This document shows, piece by piece, positions 33,985 to 44,133 of a stretch of 58,174 nt of DNA. Position numbers and translations under genes: made by a program. A model generated the notes under the pieces. The model was not told the origin of the DNA and searched no databases. It saw nothing but the letters and a program-made list of their open reading frames with translations. The stretch lies in contig JANQGG010000011.1 of the NCBI GenBank assembly GCA_028277445.1, forward strand, positions 1-58,174. The letters run 5' to 3'. This DNA is from Chloroherpetonaceae bacterium. Its GTDB lineage: Bacteria > Bacteroidota > Chlorobiia > Chlorobiales > Chloroherpetonaceae. Within the stretch, counting starts at the first letter, position 1, and every line of letters begins with the position of its first letter.

Positions 33985-36900
33985 TTAGGATTTAACATCT
34001 TCTTGCATGATTTTTTCAAGCGCTTCTTTAGCTTCGGAAAATTTACGCTTCAACTCGTCTAAAAGCGTTTCAATTCCATCAGTTCGGCCCGATTTACCAA
34101 GCTTTTCAATTTTAAGACAGGTATCGGCTAGCGTGTTTGCGCCAACCATTAAACAACTGCCTTTTAAAGAATGTGACAAATGCTTGAACCTATCGGCATT
34201 GTCTTTGGCTTCGCTTAACATTTCTATTTGATTTTCTGTATCCGAAATAAACATTTCTATAATTTCACCAAGCTGAGATCCACTGCCCACATGACACATA
34301 TCTTTTAAGCACTGAAGTGTATAAGGATCGATTGTCGGTCGATCTTCCGATGCATTGACATGTTTTGTTACCTTTTTTTCAGGTTCGGAGGATTCTGCCA
34401 TCTCAACATCTTCTAACGACTTTGTTGAGCGAGATATTTTTAGCCGCTCCAATCCCCATTTTTCAATGGCTTTTTGCAATTCTTGAAATCGCACCGGTTT
34501 CGAAAGATAATCATCCATGCCCGCTTCCAAACAGGCTTCGCGATCACCTTTCATGGCGTTTGCCGTCATGGCTATGATAAAGGGGCGTTCTTTTCGAGGC
34601 ATGTTTTGGCAGATATGGCGGGTGGCTTCCAAACCATCCATTTCAGGCATTTGCACATCCATTAAAATCAAGTCGTAGCTAATCTGTTTAACCGCTTCAA
34701 TAACCTCTAAACCATTAGCAGTTACATCAGCATTATAGCCTATCTTCTCTAAAATTTTAATAACCAGCTTTTGATTAACCGCATTGTCTTCGGCCACCAG
34801 AATTCTTAAAGGAAGCACCTGGCTTGCCGATAGTTGAGACTCTTGCGCTCCCTTTGTATGAGTATGAATTTGAACGGCATCACCTTTTTCAAAAATATTA
34901 ACTAAAATATCATACATCTGGGATTGCTTAACAGGTTTGTTTAAGTATGCCGTTAAATTAACGCCAACGGTTTCAGTCACAACTTCACGATTACCTGCAG
35001 AAGTAAGCATAATGATGGGCATTTCCATAGATTGTGGGATTTTTCGCAACTCTAATGCCAGCATCAATCCATCCATTTCGGGCATATGATAATCCAAAAT
35101 GGCGATATCAAACTTTTCCTTGGATTTAATTAATTTTAACGCCTCTTCAGCAGAGGCAACGGCATGCGAACCCATACCCCACGAAGCCGCTTGCATTGAT
35201 AGAATACGCCTATTTGTGGCATTATCATCAACGATCAAAACGTGCTTTCCAGATAAAATTGAAGCGACACCGGATTTAGAGCCCTGAACTTTGTCTAAAA
35301 TAACGGTAAAACTAAACGTGGAACCTTTTCCATACTCACTATCAACCCACATGGTTCCGTTCATCAATTCGCACAAATGCTTACTGATCGTTAGCCCCAA
35401 ACCGGTTCCGCCAAATTTGCGAGTGGTTGAAGCATCGGCCTGGCTAAATGAGTTGAATATTTTATCAACCCTGTCAGGTGGAATACCGATACCGGTATCA
35501 CGAACAGAAAACTGCAAAGCAACTTTATTTGCTTCTAATGATAGATCGGAACCAAAACTTTCATGAGCTGCTTTATCTTTTAATTTTTTATCATGCACCT
35601 GGTCTATTTTTACCTCAAGAACAATTTCACCGACCTGAGTAAATTTTATTGAATTACTTATAAGATTAACGATGATTTGTCTTAAACGCGTTACATCACC
35701 GGATACTTTAATAGGGACGCCATCATGGATGTAATAGATCAACTCCAGATTTTTTTCCAAAGCTTTTGCCGCAAAAATATCAATGGATTCTTCAATGGCT
35801 AATCTGAGGTTGAAGGGATATTGTTCAAGTTCTAATTTGCCGGATTCAATTTTTGAAAAATCTAAAATATCGTTGATCACCGTCAGGAGAGCATCGCCAC
35901 TGGTACGAATGGTTTCGATGTATTCGCGTTGTTCCGAGGTCAATGATGTTTCCAGCATCAAACCGGTCATTCCAATGACTGCATTCATTGGGGTACGAAT
36001 TTCATGGCTCATATTTGCAAGAAATTCTGCTTTGGTCTGCGCTGCTTTTAAGGCTTCTTCTCTGGCTTCAATGAGTTCTCGTTCAACTTTTTTTCTGATT
36101 GTAATATCACTATTAATTGCCGCGTAAGCCATCGGTTTACCGGTTTGGGGATTTTTAACCGTAAACGCACTGCAAAGCACCGGTATTTGTTGCTTAGTTT
36201 TGATATTCTGTAAATGAAGCTCTCCAGACCATTGGCCTTGAGACATCACTGCCGGAGCTACAATTCGTTTAAAAAACAAAACGTCTTCTTCATGGATAAG
36301 TTCAAATACGCGTTGCTGTTCAAGTTTTTTATGATCGTCTGCGTCCTCATCCGTACTTTCCAATCCCAGAAGCCAATTACCGGCAGCATTCATAAAACTT
36401 ATTCTACCATGTAACGATACCATCATAATACATTCTGAACTCAGCTCAATTAAAGAAACCAGTTTTTGGCGCTCTTCATCGGCTTTGATTTTTTCTTGTT
36501 GAGTATTTCTAAACTTATTTAAAAAGTAAACCAGGCCGGCAATAAGTAACAGGTAAAATAAGATCATCCAACTTCTGGCGTACCAAGGGGACGCAATAGA
36601 AAATTTCTTATCAACAGGATCGCTCCATAAAAACCCGGCTTGTTGAGCCCTTATTTGCAACACATAATCACCAGCGGGAAGTGGCGGCAAGACAAGCTTC
36701 GATTGCGGTGAGGGAAGAGACCAATTATCCTGCAATCCTTTAATTCGAGTTTGATATTGAATATTTTCTCCGGGGTAGCTTAAAGATAAAAACGTAACAT
36801 CCAATGATGCACTGTTATGATAGTCGCCTTGCAAGGATTCGTCCAAACTTTTATCTTCGCCGTCAACTTTAAAGCTCGTAAAAATAGGCTGGGGGGTTTT

Positions 36901-38811
36901 TTGAATCTTTTCAATGGGAAACTGCCAATAGGCCAAACCATCTGATGTACCAACCCATAAACGGTGATCTTTATCAAATGCTAACGATCGATGAACGATT
37001 GAAGAGCCGGGCAGGCCGTCAATTTTTGTAAAACGTGTTACACCTCCATCGGTATAAAGCAGCAATCCTTGCTCAGTACCTAACCAGATACGATCGAACT
37101 GATCTATTTCCAATGCTTTGATAACCGGTTTACCGATGATATCGGTGATGCTATCGCGAATGATTTGATCATCGTGATAAACAAACAATCCCTGACTTGT
37201 ACCTAACCAAATTTTACCGCTTTGATCTTTATCCAAATCATGAACAACAAACGGGGTGTTTTTGTCAATCGGAGGAGGAACACTTAAGTTTATAAATTTA
37301 TCATAAACCGCATCGTACTCAAATAGGTAGTTATCTATTAAACTACCCCCAAGATAAATTTTACCCTGACTCCCACTTTTAACTACATTTATGCTGGTCT
37401 TAATTCCGCGCGACTCGTCAAACATTTCAAGTTTTCCATCCTTACTCAATTTTAATAAGCCATAATTAACCTGATACGACCATAGATTGCCTAATTCATC
37501 CAAGATCATACTGTTAGGCCAAAAGCGTTTATATTTTGGATTGAGCTGTCCAAACCACCTGGTTTGTGCTTGGCCATTTTTAAGATAGGTTAATGCGCCT
37601 CTTCGAGTGGATAACCACATGCCAACAGAGTCTCCTGCCGGTTTATAAAAACGCCCGGTACTTCTGCCATAAACTTTTTTGGCCAGATACCGCCCTTCCT
37701 TCTTAGATGAAATTCTGAAAATGCCATTATGCTCGACAACTAAAATTTCACCATTTGCTGTTGAGCTGACCGAGCGTGTAAATAGGTTTTTTGTTTGAAG
37801 CGGAAAGGGATTAAAGTATGTTTTTTGAACTAATCCAACGCCTTCATCGGAAGCCACCCATAAATTGTTGTTTTTATCAAGTGCCAGATCGTTAATAATA
37901 TTAAATGGTATCTCAGTAATTTTATCAGGTTTGGAGAATTGCTTTTTAGTATCCCATGAATAAAGACCCGAATACCATGACCCTATAAATAACAGGCCTT
38001 CTTCATTTTCAAGCAGCGTTGACACGTCATCAATATTTGCGCGCTTTTTCCAACTTGCTTTTAATAAATTTTCCTTTAGGATGAGCTCATAGAGGCCCTG
38101 ATTCGTACCGACCAAAATTTGATCGGCTTTTGTTTTAAAAAGGGTATTGATTTGAAAATCTGCCAATGGCTTTTTTAATGGCAAAACCCTAAACGCATCG
38201 GAGATTGGATCGTAGTACAAAATTTGACCATCGGGCGTAGATACAATAAGCCTATTGAAACTATCTTCAACAAACTGAAATGAGCGTATTTCGTCGTGCT
38301 TTACACTTAAATCATCCTTTAATTTGTATCGTTGAAAAATATTGTCTTCAAGTTTTGCTATTGCACCTGGCTCGCTAATCCATAATGCCAGAGTTTTATC
38401 CTGATACACGGACTTAGGGTAGTAAACTTTGGAAGCCAGCAGTGTATCACTTCCTCCAATAAGCAACTCAATAGACATTGTGTTATTTTGTCTATTAAGC
38501 ATACCGATCCCATCGTCAGATATTACTAATAATTGATTACTTTGAAGTTTATGGAGGTCTTTAACAATATTTGTTGAGAGGCCTGTGTTAAAAATGTTAA
38601 ATTCTTGGCCGTTATACCAAACCAAGCCAGCATCAGTTGCGATCCAAATTAATCCATCCTGATCTTGTTCAATCGCCTTGGTTAAATTACTCGCTAAGCC
38701 TTGATCATTACTGTACGTATAACTTCGTATGTTTTGAGCAAATATGACATGAGGAATAAATAAGGATAGGATAAAAAACACCTTAAAAAAGATGCGGGTG
38801 TAGGTTCTCAT
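33985..38811 (-). CDS. Reg_prop hybrid sensor kinase with two receivers and Hpt
   Basis: 1608 residues, a one-protein phosphorelay. Order: signal peptide 1-25, two seven-bladed propellers made of reg_prop repeats (LIWIATDAGL, NLWVASDEGVG, KIWLGTSQGL, RLWVGTSDGL) to about 690, Y_Y_Y domain, one membrane helix near 750, PAS about 785-915, HisKA with His936 (ANMSHEIRTPMN), HATPase (NSIKFTQVGEI, DTGIGIP, GGTGLGLTI), receiver 1 with Asp1240 (AILDYHMPEMDG), receiver 2 with Asp1385 (LILMDVQMPEMDG) and Hpt with His1547 (LSHSLKGSC). Unlike Bacteroidota HTCS proteins there is no DNA-binding end, so a separate regulator must exist. The periplasmic part probably senses glycans or envelope material; ligand unknown. 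Confidence 0.95.
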   Translation of the reverse strand: MRTYTRIFFKVFFILSLFIPHVIFAQNIRSYTYSNDQGLASNLTKAIEQDQDGLIWIATDAGLVWYNGQEFNIFNTGLSTNIVKDLHKLQSNQLLVISDDGIGMLNRQNNTMSIELLIGGSDTLLASKVYYPKSVYQDKTLALWISEPGAIAKLEDNIFQRYKLKDDLSVKHDEIRSFQFVEDSFNRLIVSTPDGQILYYDPISDAFRVLPLKKPLADFQINTLFKTKADQILVGTNQGLYELILKENLLKASWKKRANIDDVSTLLENEEGLLFIGSWYSGLYSWDTKKQFSKPDKITEIPFNIINDLALDKNNNLWVASDEGVGLVQKTYFNPFPLQTKNLFTRSVSSTANGEILVVEHNGIFRISSKKEGRYLAKKVYGRSTGRFYKPAGDSVGMWLSTRRGALTYLKNGQAQTRWFGQLNPKYKRFWPNSMILDELGNLWSYQVNYGLLKLSKDGKLEMFDESRGIKTSINVVKSGSQGKIYLGGSLIDNYLFEYDAVYDKFINLSVPPPIDKNTPFVVHDLDKDQSGKIWLGTSQGLFVYHDDQIIRDSITDIIGKPVIKALEIDQFDRIWLGTEQGLLLYTDGGVTRFTKIDGLPGSSIVHRSLAFDKDHRLWVGTSDGLAYWQFPIEKIQKTPQPIFTSFKVDGEDKSLDESLQGDYHNSASLDVTFLSLSYPGENIQYQTRIKGLQDNWSLPSPQSKLVLPPLPAGDYVLQIRAQQAGFLWSDPVDKKFSIASPWYARSWMILFYLLLIAGLVYFLNKFRNTQQEKIKADEERQKLVSLIELSSECIMMVSLHGRISFMNAAGNWLLGLESTDEDADDHKKLEQQRVFELIHEEDVLFFKRIVAPAVMSQGQWSGELHLQNIKTKQQIPVLCSAFTVKNPQTGKPMAYAAINSDITIRKKVERELIEAREEALKAAQTKAEFLANMSHEIRTPMNAVIGMTGLMLETSLTSEQREYIETIRTSGDALLTVINDILDFSKIESGKLELEQYPFNLRLAIEESIDIFAAKALEKNLELIYYIHDGVPIKVSGDVTRLRQIIVNLISNSIKFTQVGEIVLEVKIDQVHDKKLKDKAAHESFGSDLSLEANKVALQFSVRDTGIGIPPDRVDKIFNSFSQADASTTRKFGGTGLGLTISKHLCELMNGTMWVDSEYGKGSTFSFTVILDKVQGSKSGVASILSGKHVLIVDDNATNRRILSMQAASWGMGSHAVASAEEALKLIKSKEKFDIAILDYHMPEMDGLMLALELRKIPQSMEMPIIMLTSAGNREVVTETVGVNLTAYLNKPVKQSQMYDILVNIFEKGDAVQIHTHTKGAQESQLSASQVLPLRILVAEDNAVNQKLVIKILEKIGYNADVTANGLEVIEAVKQISYDLILMDVQMPEMDGLEATRHICQNMPRKERPFIIAMTANAMKGDREACLEAGMDDYLSKPVRFQELQKAIEKWGLERLKISRSTKSLEDVEMAESSEPEKKVTKHVNASEDRPTIDPYTLQCLKDMCHVGSGSQLGEIIEMFISDTENQIEMLSEAKDNADRFKHLSHSLKGSCLMVGANTLADTCLKIEKLGKSGRTDGIETLLDELKRKFSEAKEALEKIMQEDVKS

Positions 38812-38829
38812 AAGTGATTAAATTGAAAA

Positions 38830-38875
38830 ATACCGCTTATTATCAAATGTACATTGTAAAATACATGTACGGTAT
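38830..38875. repeat. Nested inverted repeats in a divergent intergenic region
   Basis: Outer arms ATACCG (38830-38835) and CGGTAT (38870-38875) enclose inner arms GTACAT (38849-38854) and ATGTAC (38865-38870). They sit between the hybrid kinase start (38811) and the Ycf49-like start (38946) and could be operators or a folded leader. Confidence 0.45.
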
Positions 38876-38945
38876 AGTTTTCAAGGGCTTTCGTGCCAAG
38901 ATTAATTTCTGCAACTTACAAAAAAATAGAATATAAATACACTTT

Positions 38946-39632
38946 ATGTTATTGTCGTTTCCTACATGGATTATCCACATTTCATCTATGCTTGAGTGGG
39001 CAATCGCTTTTATTTTACTTTATAAATATGGTAGACTTATTAACCGTAAGGATATTCAAAAATTTGCCCTTCTTATGATCCCTCACTGGATAGGCGGCAT
39101 GTGTGTCATTTTTTATCATATTTCAGGCGATACGCTATCTATTTTATTGGACTTTTCGAAGCTAATTAATTTTTTTGGAAGCATTGCCTTAATTACCGGA
39201 TCGTTGTTAGTTATTAACCATGTAAAATCAGATAAAAATCCCGAACTGGTATCGACAGCAATAATTCCACTCTTCCCTTTCATACTCATCCATTTTTTAC
39301 CGGATTATAACGCAATCATAGCTACCCTTTTTCAGATATCTAGCGTCCTGTATTTAGTGTTTTTAGCGCTGGTCCTTTATATATATAGAATTGATGAACT
39401 GGTGTTTTCAAAATTAACTGTGGTAGGTTTTTGGTTTGTGCTGGTATTTGTAATTTTTACGGTTGCGTGTATTGAACTTGCAACGAATCACAGAGGATTT
39501 CCCACGCTTACCCACGACGACTTTCTACATGGCTTAGCCGAAAGTTTCCTTTCGTTAAGCAATCTTATGATTGCATTGGGAGTAAATCAAAAAATTCGCG
39601 AACATCGGAAGTTATCTCGAAACGCCGGTTAA
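38946..39632 (+). CDS. Ycf49-like (DUF2499) membrane protein
   Basis: 228 residues, about six to seven membrane segments. The N-terminal half (LSFPTWIIHISSMLEWAIAF, MIPHWIGGMCVIFYHISGD) follows the DUF2499/Ycf49 pattern known from cyanobacteria and plastids: L-P-T-W-x-x-H-x-S-S-x-x-E-W and x-S-x-M-C-A-x-x-x-H. The second half could correspond to DUF3593, often adjacent or fused, but I cannot confirm that. Function is unknown; the association with photosynthetic organisms fits the BchP-like gene five kilobases away. The last 21 nt overlap the end of ctpA on the other strand. Confidence 0.68.
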   Translation: MLLSFPTWIIHISSMLEWAIAFILLYKYGRLINRKDIQKFALLMIPHWIGGMCVIFYHISGDTLSILLDFSKLINFFGSIALITGSLLVINHVKSDKNPELVSTAIIPLFPFILIHFLPDYNAIIATLFQISSVLYLVFLALVLYIYRIDELVFSKLTVVGFWFVLVFVIFTVACIELATNHRGFPTLTHDDFLHGLAESFLSLSNLMIALGVNQKIREHRKLSRNAG

Positions 39633-41291
39633 GAGAGTTTTATACCGGGACGGGTTGGTTAAAATGTCTTTTGCTTCATGAAATTGGTTATCATACTTAA
39701 ATGATAATTCCCGAGCTTTATCGCGATCGTAGCGGAGATATATTTCCTGTGCTAATAAGTTTAATAAAAATTCTTTTTGACGCTGAAATTCTTTTTTATT
39801 GTCATTTAAAATCATCGAACGAAGTTCTTGAGCTTTCTCATTGAGTAACTGTTCACCTTTAGGGCTTAGTTTACTTATTAACTCATCTACAATTTGCTCC
39901 GAACTTGATTTAAATTCAAAGTTTTCCTGCTTTAAAAATTTATCAAATGGTATTAAAATATCTTCGTTTATTAAAAAGCCTTTAGGCAATGAAGGATTTT
40001 CGCTCCTAAAGACGTTTGCAAATTTAAAGATCATGGATTGCTGACGCAATTGCCGCTCAAGTTCCGACATTTCCCGATCTTTAATAATGACATCAGGAAC
40101 AATACCTCCGCCACCATAAACCTTTCTTCCATTCGTTGTGGTGTAAGCACTTTTCATGCTATCCGGTTCATTAGATAGTACATCCCGCTTACCCAGGGTT
40201 TTATTACGTTTGAAATAATCAACTTTTTGAATCAAACGCCCCGAAGGGGTGAAATACTTTGAGGTTGTAATTTTTAGTTTGGTATTGTAAGGAAGCTGAG
40301 TGATCGTTTGAACCAAACCTTTTCCATATGAGCTGGCGCCCACAATTATGCCGCGATCCAAATCCTGTATAGCTCCAGCCACAATCTCGGATGCCGAGGC
40401 GCTTCGTTCATTGATTAAAACAACCAATGGCGTTTTTCTTAATTGAGGCTTTTCAGAAGAAACATAGGTTCGCATTTTTGAAGAGTCTCTTCCAGCCGTT
40501 GTAACCACCGTGCTGCCTTTCTCCAAAAATTTGCTGGCTACCGATACGGCAACTTTTAACAATCCTCCCGGATCGTCCCTTAAATCCAAAATTAGTCCCT
40601 TTAATTTTTCACCTTTAACCTGAACCGAATCTTCTAGTGATTGAATGGCATCGCTGAGTTCGTCGGAAGCCTTAACGCTAAACCGCTGGATATCGACATA
40701 ACCGATATTATCTTTGGTTAAATGAACGTACGTGACGTTTTTAATCGTGACTTCATGACGGATCAAATTAAACGTGATGGGTTTTGGCTCGCCGTCTCTC
40801 CGCACAGTAACATTAACTTCCGTATTGGATTCTCCTTTAATCAGATTTTGAATGTCTTTCAATGGCAGGTTTTGCACTTTGTAACCATCAACTTCAATAA
40901 TAACATCGCCAATTCTCATGCCGGCTTTATCGGCCGAATAGCCTTCTTCTACCGACATAATTGTAATCACGTTATCTTTTGCATGAATTGATATGCCAAC
41001 ACCGGCATATTTGCCCGTGGTTAACTGATCCAAATCATCCGATTGATCTTCATCCATAAAAACCGTGTATGGATCAAGCGTCGAAAGCATGCCGTCAATA
41101 CCGGCAAGCATGAATTCGGCAACATCAATTTCATCCACGTAATTTTCGGCAACTTCCCGATAAACGCGGCCCAATAATTCAATGTTCCGAGTGATTTCAA
41201 AGAAATTAGAAATCAGTGTAAAACCAGTCAACGTAGCTGCCACAAGAAGTATTGCAGCAATCTTATGTAATCGTAACGCGTTACCTTTCAT
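39612..41291 (-). CDS. ctpA: C-terminal processing peptidase (S41)
   Basis: 559 residues. One N-terminal membrane segment (AAILLVAATLTGFTLI), a PDZ domain about 92-180 (KYAGVGISIHAKDN, ADKAGMRIGDVIIEVDGY), and the peptidase domain with LILDLRDDPGGLL, the Ser region NERSASASEIVAG and catalytic Lys324 (SYGKGLVQT). Such proteases cut periplasmic proteins near the C-terminus and in phototrophs process D1-like or envelope proteins. The C-terminal 170 residues form a helical extension (EFQRQKEFLLNLLAQEIYLR) common in Bacteroidota. Last gene of the rng-dapD-ctpA minus-strand run. Confidence 0.94.
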   Translation of the reverse strand: MKGNALRLHKIAAILLVAATLTGFTLISNFFEITRNIELLGRVYREVAENYVDEIDVAEFMLAGIDGMLSTLDPYTVFMDEDQSDDLDQLTTGKYAGVGISIHAKDNVITIMSVEEGYSADKAGMRIGDVIIEVDGYKVQNLPLKDIQNLIKGESNTEVNVTVRRDGEPKPITFNLIRHEVTIKNVTYVHLTKDNIGYVDIQRFSVKASDELSDAIQSLEDSVQVKGEKLKGLILDLRDDPGGLLKVAVSVASKFLEKGSTVVTTAGRDSSKMRTYVSSEKPQLRKTPLVVLINERSASASEIVAGAIQDLDRGIIVGASSYGKGLVQTITQLPYNTKLKITTSKYFTPSGRLIQKVDYFKRNKTLGKRDVLSNEPDSMKSAYTTTNGRKVYGGGGIVPDVIIKDREMSELERQLRQQSMIFKFANVFRSENPSLPKGFLINEDILIPFDKFLKQENFEFKSSSEQIVDELISKLSPKGEQLLNEKAQELRSMILNDNKKEFQRQKEFLLNLLAQEIYLRYDRDKARELSFKYDNQFHEAKDILTNPSRYKTLLTGVSR

Positions 41292-41370
41292 GATGAATTA
41301 TTAAAAACCTAACAATCTGACTTGAGAATGTTAATCAGGGATTTTATGTTGAACAACTTTCAGTGATGCC

Positions 41371-42246
41371 TCATCTGAGCACATCTTCCAAACTTACCGA
41401 GCCTTGTGTTTTTTCATCCCTGTATTTTATGATCACGGGTGTGTAAATCGAAAGATTGTGTTCTTTTGCAAACGTGTTTTTGCTAATCGGACGCGAGCCG
41501 GCAACTACCACCGCGCCTTTAGGAATGACCAACGGTGAATCCTCAGTTTTTCGGAGTATGGTTTCATTGACAACATCATAAACCGGAGTCGAGCCATTTA
41601 AGATCACTCCCGTTCCGATCACGGCTTTTTCCCGAACAATTGTTCCTTCATAAATACCACAGTTTCCCCCGATCATCACATCATCTTCTACAATAACCGG
41701 CATTGCGCCAATTGGTTCCAAAACGCCGCCAATTTGTGAGGCCGCCGATAAATGGACATGTTTGCCAATTTGAGCGCAACTTCCAACAAGTGCATGCGAG
41801 TCAACCATCGTGCCTTCATCAATATAGGCGCCAACATTCACATATGCAGGCGGCATTAACACCACCGAAGGTGCTAGATATGAACCATCCCGAACGGTTG
41901 TACCTCCGGGAACAATCCGAACCTGGTTATCGAGTGAAAAGCTTTTTGTCGGGTAGGTGTCTTTGTCGATAAACCCAATAACCCAATCGTTGGACGTGCT
42001 GCAAAATTCAGCTGAGATCAGATCGCCCAATTTAAATCCAAGCAATATTCCTTGTTTTACCCAGCCATTGACGATCCAGTTTTCTCCTTTTTTTTCAGCC
42101 GATCGAATGACGCCGGCGTTTAACAGTGTTTTAAACTCCGCAAATACCTCTTTGGCCTGGCTATTTTGTTTCAACTCGGTTGCAGGAAGGCTTGAATAGG
42201 TTTCAATCTCCTGCTTGATTGACTCGATGTCATTAATAAATGCCAT
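41371..42246 (-). CDS. dapD: 2,3,4,5-tetrahydropyridine-2,6-dicarboxylate N-succinyltransferase
   Basis: 291 residues. Left-handed beta-helix acyltransferase of the succinylase route to diaminopimelate and lysine. Recognisable: [47 protein letters not shown] and [13 protein letters not shown], with [12 protein letters not shown] near the end. Chlorobium species are known to use the DapL aminotransferase route, which needs no DapD, so this gene suggests the succinylase route in this organism. It lies 29 nt after rng and 79 nt before ctpA in the same direction. Confidence 0.94.
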   Translation of the reverse strand: MAFINDIESIKQEIETYSSLPATELKQNSQAKEVFAEFKTLLNAGVIRSAEKKGENWIVNGWVKQGILLGFKLGDLISAEFCSTSNDWVIGFIDKDTYPTKSFSLDNQVRIVPGGTTVRDGSYLAPSVVLMPPAYVNVGAYIDEGTMVDSHALVGSCAQIGKHVHLSAASQIGGVLEPIGAMPVIVEDDVMIGGNCGIYEGTIVREKAVIGTGVILNGSTPVYDVVNETILRKTEDSPLVIPKGAVVVAGSRPISKNTFAKEHNLSIYTPVIIKYRDEKTQGSVSLEDVLR

Positions 42247-42275
42247 ACTTTCTAAAAAATTGAAATTAAATGATG

Positions 42276-43964
42276 TTATAAGTCTGCATACTCAGTGGTT
42301 ACATCTTTGTGATCCTTTTTTAAATAAAATCGGAAATCGTCGCTTCGAAGGCTGTCGTCCGATTTAATTTTTACAACCACCAAATGTTGTAGAAACCATC
42401 GCCATGCCGGATTTAATTGTTCGCTGTGCAAACTTTCCATTAACGTTGGGCTGACATATAAATCCAGAGATTTTAAAACCCCTTTGTTTTGGAGAGTAAA
42501 TTTTCTGAGCCACCGATCAATTTGATGAATCGTGGTATGCTTCGCCTGAATAACCCCCGATCCTCCGCAAGCCGGGCACTCATCGCCCATTCGTTGCATC
42601 AAACTTGGTCGGATGCGCTCGCGTGTGATTTGCATCAGGCCAAAATCCGAAAGGGGTAAGATGTTGGACTTGGCTCGGTCTTTCTTCATTTCAGACCTCA
42701 TCGTATCATACACTTTCCTCGAGTTCTTTTGATCAAGCAAATCGATAAAATCTACAACGATAATACCGCCAATATCTCGAAGCCTCAATTGGCTGGCAAT
42801 CTCTCGTGCCGCTTCCATATTCGTACGCAGCGAATTCTCTTCCTGCTCACGCTTTGCGGCATACCGACCGCTATTGACATCAATCACAACCATTGCTTCG
42901 GTATGTTCAATAATCAAATACCCACCCGATTTCAACCACACTTTTCGAGAAAAAATAGATTCCACATCTTTGGCTATGCCGTAGCTTTCGTAAAGCGGCA
43001 AGCGACCTTTATAGTGCGAAACGCGTTTTTCCATTTCGGGCGCCGCCCAACGAATAAAGGACAAGGTTTCTTTGAAAATTGAAGGTGAGTTTGTGACAAT
43101 TTCAGACACATCATCGGTTAACGAATCCCTTAAGACACTTGAGATCATGGTATCTTCTTTGAACATCAATTTCGGCGGCTTAGCATTTTTAACGGTTTCT
43201 TCGATTTGTCGCCATTTTAGCAACAGCTTTTCCAAATCTTGCTTAAGCAGGTTTTCATCCTGCTCCTCGGCAACCGTTCTTACAATTGCGCCAAATCCCC
43301 TGGGAATAATTGAGCGAACAATCCCTTTCAAACGTTTCCGCTCTCTACGATTAGCAATCCGCTTTGATATGGCCATATGACCGTTTCCAAAGGGCAATAG
43401 CACCATAAATCGCCCGGCAATGGTAATATCGGAGGTTAACCGTGCGCCTTTATTGCTTATCGGCTCTTTAATGATTTGAACTAAAATGCTGTCGTTGGGA
43501 TTAAGCTTGCCGGCAATCATTTGGGTGTATGACTGCTTTTTTTCTTTTTGTGGGTCGGATTCCGTTTTTTGGTCTTTGCGATTATTGTTGGATCCGTTTT
43601 TCTGATCAGACTTTTGCTGAGATGATTTTTGAGAGCTAAGGTGATTTTGTCCATTTTCGATATCGTCATCGTCGTCATCGTCATCTTCTGACATATCTTC
43701 ACCTAACAACGATTTATAGTCTTCATTGGTCGTTCCGACATCTGAAAAATGCAGGAAACCATCCGATTTATGCCCGATATCTATAAATGCAGCTTGCAGG
43801 CCTTCAACCACTTTTTGAACTCGCCCTAAGTATATATCGCCTACATTACGCGTACTTTCAGGTCTTTCTATAAATAACTCGGCTAACTTTCCATCTTCAA
43901 CAATTGCAACTTGTACTTCGCCGCCAGCTTTATTCATTAAAAGCTGTTTATTAACACTTTTCAT
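42276..43964 (-). CDS. rng: Ribonuclease E/G family endoribonuclease
   Basis: 562 residues. N-terminal RNase E/G half with the S1 domain ([25 protein letters not shown] region, 40-63), interrupted at about 82-150 by a low-complexity insert rich in Asp, Gln, Ser and Lys. Catalytic Asp residues are in [11 protein letters not shown] and IVVDFIDL. The zinc link [11 protein letters not shown] closes the domain. No long C-terminal degradosome tail, so RNase G-like. It processes rRNA and mRNA in the cytoplasm. Head of the rng-dapD-ctpA unit. Confidence 0.94.
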   Translation of the reverse strand: MKSVNKQLLMNKAGGEVQVAIVEDGKLAELFIERPESTRNVGDIYLGRVQKVVEGLQAAFIDIGHKSDGFLHFSDVGTTNEDYKSLLGEDMSEDDDDDDDDIENGQNHLSSQKSSQQKSDQKNGSNNNRKDQKTESDPQKEKKQSYTQMIAGKLNPNDSILVQIIKEPISNKGARLTSDITIAGRFMVLLPFGNGHMAISKRIANRRERKRLKGIVRSIIPRGFGAIVRTVAEEQDENLLKQDLEKLLLKWRQIEETVKNAKPPKLMFKEDTMISSVLRDSLTDDVSEIVTNSPSIFKETLSFIRWAAPEMEKRVSHYKGRLPLYESYGIAKDVESIFSRKVWLKSGGYLIIEHTEAMVVIDVNSGRYAAKREQEENSLRTNMEAAREIASQLRLRDIGGIIVVDFIDLLDQKNSRKVYDTMRSEMKKDRAKSNILPLSDFGLMQITRERIRPSLMQRMGDECPACGGSGVIQAKHTTIHQIDRWLRKFTLQNKGVLKSLDLYVSPTLMESLHSEQLNPAWRWFLQHLVVVKIKSDDSLRSDDFRFYLKKDHKDVTTEYADL

Positions 43965-44133
43965 TTTTGATTTTATTGCATTGATTTACAAATTAAACCG
44001 TTTGTACGGTTAAACTCATCCATTCGATACGGTATGCACGTTCATGGCGTTTTATTTTAACCTTCTTAAATATAAAAACATTGGAAATTGACCAAAGACT
44101 TTATCTGAAATCATTGCTCATTTGCCCTTAATC

